From Nematostella vectensis (lineage: Eukaryota > Cnidaria > Anthozoa > Actiniaria > Edwardsiidae), in NCBI RefSeq assembly GCF_932526225.1, contig NC_064039.1, forward strand, positions 16,236,639-16,300,638: a DNA stretch of 64,000 bases, read 5' to 3'. Made by a program: the position numbers and the translations under genes. The stretch's first letter is position 1. Each line of letters begins with the position of its first letter. The notes below the pieces were generated by a model. That model was not told where the DNA came from. It saw only the letters and a list, made by a program, of their open reading frames with translations, and did no database searches. Positions 12,948-26,000 of the stretch are shown here, in pieces.

Positions 12948-14039
12948 CGTGTTTGTTCAACTAGAATTACACGGCAAATTCTTACATATTCTGAATGGCA
13001 AATGACCACAGGGGTTAATTTTGGTTGACTTTGCTTCCTTTTACATGTATCTTATTGATATTAATACAATGTTAAACAAGGTACTACGTAAGCCTTTGAG
13101 CTCAACCTCGATCATACTGAATAGGCATAGTAGCTTTGACTTAGACGATCCATGGAATAGACATGACATACTTGATAGGGATCATGGGGATTAGGTTCAA
13201 ATTTTTTATACAAAATGCTTGGTACTCTCCTAGACATTGAACTCAACTCTGATCACGTTGAATAGACATAGAATACCTGACTTAAGGTATTACGTACAAT
13301 GTTTAACAAGGTACTGTTTCCTTTGACAAGGATGCTCTGCATTGCGAGGAAGTGACGTACACCACAAGCCAAACGGCAATGTGAACATCATTGTATATTG
13401 ACCGTCTTCATAACTCAAACTAGAAGTTCTGTACTAAATAAATCAGTTCTGTAAGTTGACCAATAGCTGTTTATAACGTTTTAGTCGTGAACCAGGTTCA
13501 TGGGGGATGTGATGAATTTTTTGGTCGTGATGATGATGATGATCAAGAGGGGTTGAGAAGGCTGGGGATTATGACGTTTTTTTTTTGTTTATCAAGATTT
13601 ATATTATAAAATAGAATATTATAGGGAGTTTGCTATTATATTACATGTATTTCCTTTATACCTGTTAATTTTTTTTATAGACACAAAATAGCTTTGCCAG
13701 TTCGCCGATGAGGCACTCACGGCGTACCTGTATGTTACACAATTAAATAAATGTAAAAAAAGATATATAGATTTAGGCACTGCCTAAAAGCCGAGCCAGC
13801 ATTGAAAGATTGTTTTTTATGAGATTAAAAAAAGCAATTTTTGCTGCCATGTTATTATGAATTGTATTGGCCCCTCCAAATGGATTAAGCAAGCACTCAT
13901 TTAATAATATTAAATATGCAGTATGAAAGTACTAATCCTAATGTAAAAAAGGCTGTCAAAGTTCAAGGTGCCTTAGTTGATGCCAATGTTTTTCAAGAGT
14001 CTAATGGTCAATTCTTATTTGTTCCACTATGCATATTTT

Positions 14040-15300
14040 TCATCAAAACAGCATAATAACAATCTTTGACCTTGTAAAGAATATATTAAGGATGTAACAG
14101 CATTTCAAAGATTTAGATGCCATTCTGTAGTTTCCATGTACTGCAACTGATTATTCAGAAGAATGTGTTGAAATTAATACATATTAGTGCACCCACCCTT
14201 TGGCCAGTTGTTTTTAGAAACCCTGGATCCACCCATACTAGCTACTCAAAAATGAATGCAATGGAGGAAAATACTAAATTACTTAAAGTTCTTTAATTTC
14301 AAACCAAACAATGTTCATTGAGTTATGTTTGGGGTAGAGAGGAATCAATAAACAAATAAACAGAAAGTCAATGGGGAGTTGAAAGGGAGAAATGTCACTC
14401 TATTTGAAAAAATGTGAATTTACTTTAAAAAAATATATGACAAAAATGCAATAATAGCTTGACTGAGCACTTTCCTAACATTTTCACCTTTTCCTATTAC
14501 CTTTAGTTTGATATAAAACTGTTTTCTTTATAGATTTATTATTGAAAAGCACAAGTTTGTTATTCTTTATATAATTTATTAAGTAAGTACCTTGCCCTAA
14601 TAAAAACCCCTTATATAGAAGTTCCATTCATGTACACTAATACACTATCACTAGGTGCATTCCGACCGGCTTTGCCCTTGCAAAAAAACAAATAATGGAT
14701 GAAACAGCATTCCAAATATAGAATGATATAGCTAGATACACTTCAGGTGCCACTTACTAGTGATACTCCATCACCAAGGAAATTAAAATCCACAAATATA
14801 CCTCAGTCATGCATTACATATTGGTGAACCCACCCTTTAGCATGGTGGCCTGCTGTTTTTATTTTTATTTTATAGAAACCCTGCAGCTGGATCCACATAT
14901 GCTAATTCTACTACAAAAGTAAATGCAATCAAATGGAGGAGAACAAATTGACTTGGGAAGCAAATTAAAAACAAATCCTTGATATTACTGATCAGTGCCA
15001 AATGAAAATGTCTAATTTCAAACCTAACCTATTTTTAATTTATTCAGGGTGCAGAGGGGAAACAGCAAATAATTATCAATTGCATATAAAAATAGTCAAT
15101 AGAGAGAGAAAAAAGAAACTGGGACTATATTTTTGATAATAACTTTAACAGTATTGCAACAACTTGATTGAGCACTCTCCTATCATTTCCCCTTTCCTCA
15201 TTATCTTCAGGTTGATAAAAAAATGTTTTACAGATTTACAGTATCATTGACACAAAAGTATCTTGCTCTAAAAACCCTATTACACTTATACTGCTGTATC
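14040..15300. repeat. Ancient tandem duplication of about 700 bp
   Basis: Blocks near 14180-14580 recur in the same order near 14830-15260. Examples are CCACCCTTTGGCC/CCACCCTTTAGCA, GAAACCCTG...TGGATCCAC, AATGCAAT...ATGGAGGA, TAATTTCAAACC, and TTGACTGAGCAC/TTGATTGAGCAC followed by a pyrimidine-rich stretch. The copies differ by many substitutions and small gaps, so the duplication is old. No coding frame is shared. Confidence 0.6.
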
Positions 15301-16265
15301 AAAGTAAGAAAGCTCGGCTACATTTGCCTATTCTTATGTCCTCCAGCCTTTAGCATCAAGCATGACCCTCGGGTAGTCCTTGGTTGGTTTAACCTAAATA
15401 AATGTGAAAACAATTAACTTGGGTATTTGTTTTTCTTTCAAATTAATATTTTTATCATCCCATTTATAACCTTAATAATTTTCTATAACTATTTGAATAA
15501 AAATAAATAAACACATTAGATAGTATGCAAGATGCAGACAATAAAAGCTTGAGCAAAAAAATATAGGTTGCATTTTTGTTTTGTTTTTCGATGAAAAAAT
15601 TATCTTGTAACTGTAAAGTATTTATGATAACGTTGAAAAAGTTGCTGTGTCTTCAAAAAGACTAAATACACAGAATATAAAGACGAGAAAGGTCTTCTTT
15701 AGCAATATATGGCAGGATTATATTTGTCAGCCTTGATTAAATATCTTAACGCTGTCAATAAAGTAAAGAGAGAACGAAGAATATCAAAGGATGTTGTTAT
15801 ATGCTCAAATTGCTTGTTAGACCACGAATTCTTATTTTTAATGCTCGGTTACTGTAAGCTGAGTTGCATTATACCAAGATAAATTAATATACATAAATAG
15901 ATAAGACTAAAACAGTACATTATAATAATTTATACAGCTCTATTTCGAAACTAAGGTCTTAAAAGTAATGAACTGGCACTAGCGGTGTGTGCCGGAAGGC
16001 TGTTCAAATCTGGAATAGTGTTGGGGAAAAATGAAAACTTGTAAACATCTGTACTCTAAAAACATATGTATAAATCGAACAAGCTAAGTGTCATTGATAC
16101 AGTAGCAAGACTACTACGTATTTCTGTCGTTAAATTCTTACTTACCGTGAGGAATATACGCCTGAATTTGTAGAACTTGAAAGTAAGTATTTACGAACAA
16201 TTTAACATTTTCATGGCGATTGTCAGTTGAATAAAAGCCAAAAGTGTCAAAATTATAAACCAATC

Positions 16266-16680
16266 AAGCACGGGTGGCCAAGTGTGTTAGCGCGTCGGCC
16301 TCTCACCGCTGTGGCCAAGGTTCGAATCCTGGCTCGAGCTGGGGATTTTTCCGGGTTCCTGCCTTGGTTCGAATTTGTGTCACAAGTGAGTTGAAGTTAT
16401 TCTCCCGTGTTTCCAGTCTTCTCGGATAAGGACACTAAACCGGAGGTCCCGTCTCTTCAAGCTGCACTACATTAACCTGAACCGAAGGGACGTAAAAGAA
16501 CCACTGGGGACGCAATAAACCCTCTGGCAGTGACCATCCCCAGTGACAGTGCTTACAATGCTTACTAACAATACACTCAAGGGGGTACTTGAATTGGAGC
16601 CTAGCTCTGTTGTGCCTTCCGCACCAGTATAACTGGTGAAATAGAAATAGAAAATCGGAATTCAAGTAGATGGTCATTTA
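16266..16680 (+). mobile_element. tRNA-derived SINE
   Basis: The 5' part looks like a tRNA with an A-box-like GTGGCCAAGTG near 16272 and a perfect B box, GGTTCGAATCC, near 16319. The following body contains GGACACTAAACCGGAGGTCC and GGGACGTAAAAGAACC, the kind of conserved central domain seen in invertebrate tRNA-SINEs. The 3' end has a short GAAATAGAAATAG repeat. It is not called as a tRNA gene because the cloverleaf is imperfect and continuous with the SINE body. Confidence 0.75.
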
Positions 16681-18130
16681 GCCAATCAAAACAAGGATTG
16701 ATGACACTGATATGTCATCTTGACGTCATAATAAAGCTGGTACGGTGTTTTAGTTTGAGCGATTGGTTTTGGGAAAAAAGCGAACAAACGAGCATTATAA
16801 AAGCACAACAATAAATGAAAAAAATGTCGTATTCAAAATGCAAATCATCGTCAAAAACTCACCTTGGCAGTGTTTTTTTGTCGCTTTATGTTTGTCGCCT
16901 AGTGGCTGTGTTCGCTTTTTGTTGTAAACCGTGATCTTTCTGCTAGCAAGGAATTCGTCCACACAAGTGGATGATTTTTATAGCTGAAAACAGACATCAA
17001 TCCAAGGCCTTTTCCTCTCAGGATCTCCTTACATAGATATAGACGTGAATGAATATAGAATGGTAGTGTAGAGCCTCTCCTCTTAGTCTTCTTTTTAGCT
17101 GCTGCTGCTGCCACGGGCGGGAATTTCCATCGGCTCGTACTTCAGACAAATGTTTCCTCAAAAACTTCAGCCCATTTGAATCCGCTTATTTTTTCATTAA
17201 ATACTATTTTCAAGCTGCCATTCTTCTGTGAACATACGAACTTTGCAGCACAAAGCGAGGCGGTAAAAAACACAAAAGCGTAAGATCGAGTGGGGCCTGG
17301 GAGTTGCACGATTGACTGGATGGATGGATTGTGACACACAGGGTACCCGCGCGATGACCACCAAAACCAAGTCGCATAGCTATACCATATTTCTATACCT
17401 ATGGAGCTCCGCGATGGCTCCGCTGATATAAGGTTCTAGGATTGTCTATATTTTTTAGGTCTTTAGGATTTTTATTTATCTTTTCACGAATTTTTCCGTA
17501 TTTCCCGCTTCACCACCGAAAATCCATGGCTTAATTGAAGGGTTTACCGGACGTCTTTTTGTCGTCTTTTTAGTAAATGCATTGATGGGAATATTGACTA
17601 ACAGCAATACTTTTAGCTATTCATGTGTTAGTTTGTGATCAAACCCTGAATGTTTTTAAAGATTTTTCTTTTCATTGGGTAGAACAGTTGGTCATTTCCG
17701 TAAGACATGAATTAACTAGGCGGCGGGAGGTTCAAATACAGAGAAAACGGCGAAATAGCCGTCAAGACGCCCGGTTAAACTGTCATAATCAGTTCAGGGG
17801 AATCAAGGATTAAACTGCATCAGCAAATTTTTATTCATTTGCGAGATTTCTTGCGTTGAAAAATGGCATTTAAATCTTGCTGTCAAATCCGTTGTATCGC
17901 GACCCGCGTTTTTAAAGCACGATTTGGTTTTGGTTTTCTGTTCCGTCAGTAAAACCATTCTGAGCCAGAGTCTTGCTTTGTGCTCTTCCCTGGCTATCCT
18001 CTGGACAAAAACCAGACAGTGTCGCGACAGAAAGCCAGGCAACTGCACTAGGCGAGAGATGGCAAGAATCTGATTGGCTTGACTGGCGGAACAGAAAATC
18101 CCAAAAGACAAAAACAAATCGATGTTTTGA

Positions 18131-18330
18131 GAGCGCTCCGCCGCACGCACCCACACTGCGAGGTAGTATGGGTAATATACAGCTATTTCAATAAACGTTG
18201 TCCAAGAGCGCTCTGCCGCACGCGCCCACACTGCGAGGTAGTATGGGTAATATACAGCTATTTCAATAAACGTTGTCCAAGAGCGCTCTGCCGCACGCCC
18301 CCATACCGCGAGGAGGTATGGGTAATATAT
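18131..18330. repeat. 75-bp tandem repeat, about 2.7 copies
   Basis: GAGCGCTC[CT]GCCGCACGC starts at 18131, 18206 and 18281, exactly 75 bp apart. Each copy continues through a GCGAGGTAGTATGGGTAATA block. The third copy is diverged (ATACCGCGAGGAGG) and ends inside the unit. Confidence 0.9.
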
Positions 18331-20081
18331 GGTGTAACAAGTTTTCAGTAAATACGCCGCAGTCTTATAGAGAACTTCGCTGGAGAGGTATCAATTTTTT
18401 TGGCATTATCTATCAAAGACACTGCGGCATTTCTTTCTATGTGTCGCGTACAATTGTAAAAGGTATCTGCAAAAATAGGGACGGCAACGCGAAAGACGAC
18501 GGCAGTAAATAATTGAGAATTTAAAGAGCAAGACCTGAAATATACTCTGAAAGGGGTTCTGTCTGATACACGTTAGTCGTTTTTCTTCAAACGACAACGT
18601 GAAAACTCCAAGTTTCATAGTGTAGCAAGAACTGGAACGTTTGCGCTGTAAACTAGACTATTCTTGCTCCCTATGCTAGACATAAGATTCTAGGTTTTAC
18701 TAAAGATTTTTTTTGGGAATACATAAACGAGTGAATTTTATCTAAACAAGTTAAAAATTGAGCGCAAAGTATGAAAGCTATTTGGGTTCTCCCTGCAGTC
18801 GGTCGCCGTCGTCGTTGCTATTTTGTTCAGGCAATGACCATATATGAAGCTCTATTTTTCCCGCGAAACCGGTATCAGGTGATTTCGCCGACAACGTTCG
18901 TTTCGCCGACATGCTTTTATCATTGAAAGGAGTCGTTACAGTGGGTATACTGCCAATCACATGCCGTTTTGGAGACGCCGTATAGCAACTGCCACAGAGA
19001 ACAATTGAGTCCAGCGCTCGGGTCATGACCCGGAGAGCTTTACCATCATCGCGTCGCAGATTTGTTCGAATGCAGTTTCTGCTAGAATAATGTGAAACAA
19101 AATTTGTTTATATTCAACAGCTTCAAAATTAATTTATATTCCCCAGACATAGTAAAGTTCAAAGAGAACAGGGAAGGATCGAGAAGAACGAACGCACTGT
19201 AGTTTTGCGCGAGCGACGAGTGGCACAGCAGTAATATGTGAAATCGGAGAGCTTCTGATGACAAAACTTCAATCATTTCCTGGTAATCGTGACTTTGGAA
19301 AGGGGATTTGGCAATATGTGTCAAACTTGCTGCATGGGTCCACTTTGATGGCCATTGTTTTCGAAGCTTGAGTATAAAGTGTTAGCGCGAGACTTTCCTT
19401 CGCAACGCAATTTTGATTTATAATATCTCGAAAACGAAAAGCACTATTAGACGCTTAAATTTTCAGGACTTCATATTAATCTCATATGCAATCGACTATT
19501 AAAATTTAAAGGAAAGTTGTCTTTCCTTTCGTACCGCCTTAAAATACTCAAGATGTGATATGCGCATGGAAAGAAATTCCGTGAGCACGCCATTTTGTAT
19601 TTCCAAAAACACGAAATATCTAATTAATGCTGTCAACCAATCAATAAAGAATCCAATTTTAATTGTTGAATGCTAGCTATTTTTTTTTGCAAATAGACAA
19701 TCATAATTTCAAATGTAAACGTACACAATCAAAAGTAAATCTTCCTTTTTTAAAGGAATAAAAAATCATTGCATGGCCATGAAATATGGTTTCAATATTA
19801 GAGCAACTCTGCAATGTCCCGCCATCATTTTTTCTTGTTGACCCCCTTTTATGTCACGACCCCTTACGACCCCGTTACAGCGGAGTGTGATGGCGTTACA
19901 TCCTCTCCCCTTAGACGTATGCCAAACTTCTGCGTAATCCACACCGGACGAATGCAGCAAAGGAAAAAAGAACTTGATTTACCACAGAATGTTTCAAAGC
20001 TGAGAGTAACCAATACAACAGAATTACTCATTGCTCAGTCGTCAAACCGAGATTTGTTTAAGACTGGTGTTTATTCAGAGA

Positions 20082-23000
20082 ATGCGAGGTTGTAAGAGCT
20101 TGATGGTTTGGAACTTCCTGTCGACTGTCGTTTCCCTCTCTAGCTCGGTTCCCGACTTAGTGTCTCGCTGTTCGGCTTCATGTAGAATACAAGCTCAAGA
20201 CAAAGAGATTAATACGCTAGAAGTAAGTCTTATTTATCATTGGGACATTAAGAGTGGCGTGAAACTGGTTTCGAAACTTCATTCTGGGTCTGAGGCAAGC
20301 AAAGCTGTCATTGTTACCCCGTTACAGGACTAAGTGATATATCAAAGATAACTCATTGTAGTGAATCTAACGTGTTTGCATACGCGCTGGATCATTGTTG
20401 TAAGGAAAATTCATGGTTCGACTGATGAATTTGTGAATAGTTGTGTTAACGAGGAATGGATTCATTTATTTGAGGCGATACAGAACACTAATTTGCATTT
20501 TCCAAAAAAGGTCCGAATGATAGTAGGTCGTGTAGTTTACAACATCAAAATCATTAAGAATTCATAAACTTTCAAATCAGCAAATTATTGATTGTAATTA
20601 TGATTACTGTTCACTTTACATCTTTGTGATTATTAGTCCATAATTTGAGCCTTTCCCGACAGGAAGTCCGCAAACGCTGAGACGAGTCGAGCTTACAAAT
20701 ATGTATGCAGCTAAAAGCCTGATAAATAACTCAATACTCAATTAATTTTAACGGAATGACAGAAAATTACATTTTTTCATTCTTTTCAGACAGCAGAATT
20801 TTACTATTGCTTTCAGAAGTGCCTAAGAGGAGTCGATGGTATAAGACGGAGAGAAGGTAGCGTTAGTATGTAAATGTCGATATTTTTGTATCACCTGATC
20901 AGCATTGATATTATCGGGATTGCAGGGTTGAAGTTTTCGATGACGTAATGCAGAAAACTTGACAAGACAAGACGCTGTATAAAAGCGACCTTTTAATACT
21001 GTATTTACTTCAAAGTTTTATCGCTTTCTGGTAACCTCTCCCCTGACAAGGAATCTACTGAAATTACAGCACAGTTTGAATGTTTTAGGGATCAGGAAAA
21101 TACCCGGAAAATAATAGCGGAATCTAAATCAATCCTAAAAGACATACGAAGGGTTTCGGTAAAATAAATTTGAAAGGAAAATCCCGAGAAAATTTGTGGA
21201 TTTTTATAAATGATTTAATTACCTTGATCGACGCGGATCTCTTAAATAAAGAAATACGAATGAGATTCGTGTTAAAAAGTACATTTCACGGGAACTCTGA
21301 ATCATTGTATTCAGACAAACATCGTTGTTCTCGACCTGATAAGGATCGTTAAAAGTAAAGAAACCACCAGGGCTCATGCATGACTGCACTTGTTCTTGAG
21401 TTTCTCTCACATTTTGTTACTTCTGTGCAGTGCATCCCCTCGTACCAATGGCATCATCACGGCACTGGAGAAACAGACGATCAGCCAGTCACAACCACAC
21501 GAATCACACGCACATGGGTAAATAGGCGTCTGAATTCTCATAGAACTATCAAACCTAGTTGAGTTATCGGGAGGGCACAAATTCATGGGTTTGAGTATCG
21601 AGGGTTTGAAATATCGAAAATATCGAGGGTTCAAGTTTCCAAGGGTTTGAGGTTAAAAGGGTTTGGGGTATCGAGGGTTTGAAATATCGGAAATATCGAG
21701 GGTTCAAGTTTCCAAGGGTTTGAGGTATCGAGGGTTCAAGTTTCCAAGGGTTTGAGTGACCGAGGTCTCAAAATATATTAGATTATCAACTGCTTGCAAA
21801 AAAATTTAACAATCTTTTTTTCAGGCTGCAAAGATATATTCCTCTCAGCATCAAAGTATCATATTATTGGTATCCCAAAGAACATTTGGGTTGACTTTGA
21901 GAAAACATCAATGAGAGTGAACGATAGTGACGTAGACCATTGGTCATCGGTCATCTCTTGGAGTGCAGTGAGTAAGTACATGATCCAGTGCGTATCATAA
22001 TCATCCAGCGACAGGGCAGTTTTTCGTCCTAATAATCGACTAATTACAATCACGAGTAGAAGAAATGTTAAAATGCGTCGAATCTTGCCTTTTCTAGACA
22101 ACAGCATGGCGAACAACTGGACCCACTATCTCGTCCTTTGGATGCAGGAGGGGGAGAGGGGGTACTCCTGTAGATTGGTTGCCAAGGTAACTATCCTACG
22201 TCACAATTAGAATCATTTGGTCTTTAGGCTCAGTTGTACCTCAGTGTACTCAGTGTGATTGAGGAGGGATTGCCAAGGTGGTCTGGGGTCTCCAGACATA
22301 GATATCATCACGAAGGCGTAAAATTCCAATGGTGCGTCATAAAAAGAAAAAACGTTTTTTCGGCTAAGTTGTGGTTTCACGCTAGGTAATGTATCTCCGT
22401 AGAATCAATCAGCCAGTATAAGCTGTTAGTATCATAATCACTGGGAACAAATTACTTGTCAGTTTTTTTTTCAGTTTCATGATTCTGTGATTGTCACGGA
22501 TAAGTAAAAATTTTAGAAAAGATAACTAGTAGTTTCTTGATTTTTTGGTTGTCAGAGAAAGAAAAAAAACAATATTGGTAAATAATGTGGTATCGGAAAA
22601 TACTTACCCGAGAAAAACAATTATTAAGCTACGAAAAACCCGGAGGCGACAAGTTCCCTACCTATTACCTAACAGATTATCGGATTGAGTATTTCTTAAC
22701 TCTCGTATTTTGCCCCTTCAATACCTAAAAAAACAAGCAAACAATGGGAATAAAGTAGAAGATGGATCTATTGCGTGAGTACTCCCGATGATAGCCATTG
22801 GCTTTATATTCGGGAAATTTGAAAAAAAAATTATAGAGATGCCTATATAGTTGAAATTGATTTGGAAGGTCATTAAGAAAAACTTTGCCTTTCGGAAAAT
22901 TCAAAATCCAATTTCAATGGATATTTTAATGGGAACACGAGACCTGATTACTGACATGCTTTAGTTAGAATTTAACATTGATATTCTGTTGGTATTTATC

Positions 23001-26000
23001 TTAATTATTAAAGTTCTTAAAACCTCTCACTTATATCAATCTAGCCAAAACAAAGCATAGATAAACTTTCAAATTCTGGAAACGGAATTGAATTTTATTG
23101 AAATTTGAATTTTCTACAGATCTTTGAAAATTTTTCCTGGCCGCGCGAAAGGAGATTGAATCGAGGGAATAATTCCAAGTTTTGGCGGGAAAATCTGAAA
23201 CAACGTATTTTCCTTAAATCCGTTTAAATTCAGAGACGGCAATACCACAAAACATTGGCGAATTGTTTTTTTATTGTAATGCTACCCACAATGAAGGGAA
23301 GAATAATTTAAAGTCGAGAATTGTATGCGAAAAAAGAAAATATCGTTTTGTTGTAGCTTTCAAAAACAGCGCGCGCTCGTGAGAATGTTGCCATTCTTTA
23401 TTGCGAATGCAGCGCGCGCGCACAATGAAAAACAATTCAAAGACTAAAAAAAATCTGCTAAATTTTGCAGTTATGTTTCCTGAAGTTAAATAATCATTTG
23501 ACTACCAGGTTGAGATATAAAGATGACGGTAAAAGTTGTAACCACACAACGTTCTTCAGCAATAACTAGGGTGATTTAGATCCACGACGCCGGCAAGAAG
23601 AAGCCGCCTCGCGCGCGTTCGATTGCTCGCGCACGCTTTTCTCGCCGGCGTCGCGCCCTGTTCAGGACGGCATTTCATGCTTTTTCACGTCCTCTTCAGG
23701 ACGGGACGCCGGCAAAAATCAGCGTGCGCGTGCAATAGAACGTGCGCGAGGCGGCGTCCCCTTGCCGGCGTCGTGGATCTAAATCACCCTACTAAGAAGA
23801 CATGAAGACGGGAACCGGTTTACCTTGCATATGTTTTCTCATGTAATTTCGATCTACGTCACAAATGACTGGACCCGGGCCTTTCAGTTCACGGCCTTTT
23901 TTCCGATAGTTGATCAAAATACCTTAATATTACAGATTTGAGTTATTCGCGCGAACGCGTGTTTTATAGGGTCCATACGAACCACATACCATTTGGAAGA
24001 TGAAAATATAAAGAATTGACAAAGTGTATCAACTCTGAAAGGTTATACTGTTATATGGCCTTTAATTATGTCATAATAATTGTAATTAGGAATCTTGTTA
24101 AACTTCTTGTCAAACTTCCTTTCCCCGACCTTGAATTTCAGAACCAAACATATCTGATTTTAAACAGCACGTCAGAGTGGAAGTATCCCAATAGCTTAGC
24201 TGTGAACGTAAGTAATCATTTGATTGTAATACATGGAGATTATAGTTATACCGTAATGATTCGAATAAGCGTCCTCATTGAAATAAGCGCCCCTCCCCTC
24301 CCACTAAAAAAATATATCCCAACAAAAGCACCACTTGAATGGTGTAAATCTTAATTTTATTTACAATACACCAAAAACTGGAAATCGACTCTGCCAAATT
24401 TTCGTCTTTAATAAGACTTCTTCAGGGCAGACTTAAGACAGAAGTCTTATTAAAGACGAAAATTTGGCAGAGTCGATTTCCAGTTTTTGGTGTATTGTAT
24501 TCATTGTATTGGTACGAGATCGCGACAGTTTGGGCTTTTTGATTCTATTAATTTTATTTACAGTACCGTTCTCATATAAGCGCCCCCCCCCCCCAAAAAA
24601 AAAAAAACAGGGAAATAAAGTAAGCTCCCCTTCTTTTTGGTGTCAAAGGGGGAGGGTTTTGCGCGATTCCTCCTCACACCCCCTCCCCCTGTATCTGTGT
24701 ACGCGCCTGGAGTTCTAACAAACATGTTTTAGCCCATTTGCCTCATGATGGCCCAGTCAAATCCGTAACAAATACGGACAACCTAAGGCAAAGGCAAGGC
24801 AAATCTTTAGTTTTTATTGTCCTAAAGTTTCTCCTTTTGTGAAACCATAGATTGTCTTTTATCCTACTCGATCTCCATCTTCCATTCTTGCATCAATCTT
24901 TTGTATTTATTTTTACAGGTTTCCACGTACCCAACGCATTCATCGAGTTATCTCTTTAACTTTTATGCTAACCCAAGGGGTATGTAATTGTCACGCAACT
25001 TTCGTTTGCTTTCGTGTATGGGTGATTTTGATGGGTGATTTATCGGGGGGCGGGGTGCTAAGTTGTATTTTTTCCGGTTAAAAAATTGCGCCCCTCCCAA
25101 AATCTAAAGCACAAAAATAGGACCCTCCCCCCAAAAGGCGACCAAAAATTAAGGCCCTCCCCAAGGTGTGGCGGAGCTGGTCTTAAACACCACAAAGCAA
25201 GGGGAAAAGTTTTTCTTGGTCGGGGGATGCTCCCCCGTGAATTCTGCTGTTTTTAAATATATGAAATGCTCATTTATTGTTAAAACCTAAATAGAAAATA
25301 GCAATGTTAGCTACCTTCCCAACTGAAATCTTAGGCCTCCATTTTTGATACAGGGTTTAGGGGAGGGCCTTATTTTTTGAACAGCTATTCTGATCAATTA
25401 CCGAGCCTCCTAAAATTCCGTCAGGCAAACTCTATAAATAAAACAGCTTCATCACGTGATCTTATTCCAGATCCTGTCAAGTTCGAGATCGCAACTCTCC
25501 CACCTGACGGTTAGTAATGCAAATGCGTGTTATGTTTTTATGTTATGATTTTCATACGGGACAGTGTTATAAGTATTTCCCTTGACTTAAACTTTCCGCC
25601 AAACGTGGTAAGTTCTATTTAAGGACCTTAATCAATTCCTTATTTGAAAAGTCATTTTAGGGCGGTCGTGCCGCGGGGCTTCGTTAACTTTATGACTTGT
25701 TGTCAAAATACAACAACCCTTGCTTATGACAATCTTCAGTCAATATCTTTGGAAAGGTACTTTTTCGGTACCAAAACGACAACGTTCTCTTCATATGGGA
25801 AACATAAACCAATATAAAGTTTATGGTCAAAGTTCAGGGTAGGGCGCATGAACATCTCCTTGGCAACAGACCTGCGGAACACCCTTGACAACGACGGCGG
25901 CGACTTACCCTTGGGCAACGACGGCGGCGACTTACCCTTGGGCAACGACGGCGGCGACTTACCCTTGGGCAACGACGGCGGCGACTTACCCTTGGGCAAC

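Larger units (their letters stand above)
12948..20081. other. Gene-free interval between ZNFX1 and the SEFIR gene
   Basis: No open frame here has family resemblance or a supporting chain of splice sites; frames longer than 60 codons run across low-complexity or repeat sequence. Recognisable contents are the diverged tandem duplication at 14040-15300, the SINE at 16266-16680 and the 75-bp repeat at 18131-18330. The remainder is AT-rich sequence in which I see nothing assignable. Confidence 0.6.

Noticed and set aside
16266-16345. A tRNA gene
   Set aside because: A- and B-box sequences are good but the acceptor and anticodon stems pair poorly and the sequence continues into a SINE body, so it is called a SINE head.
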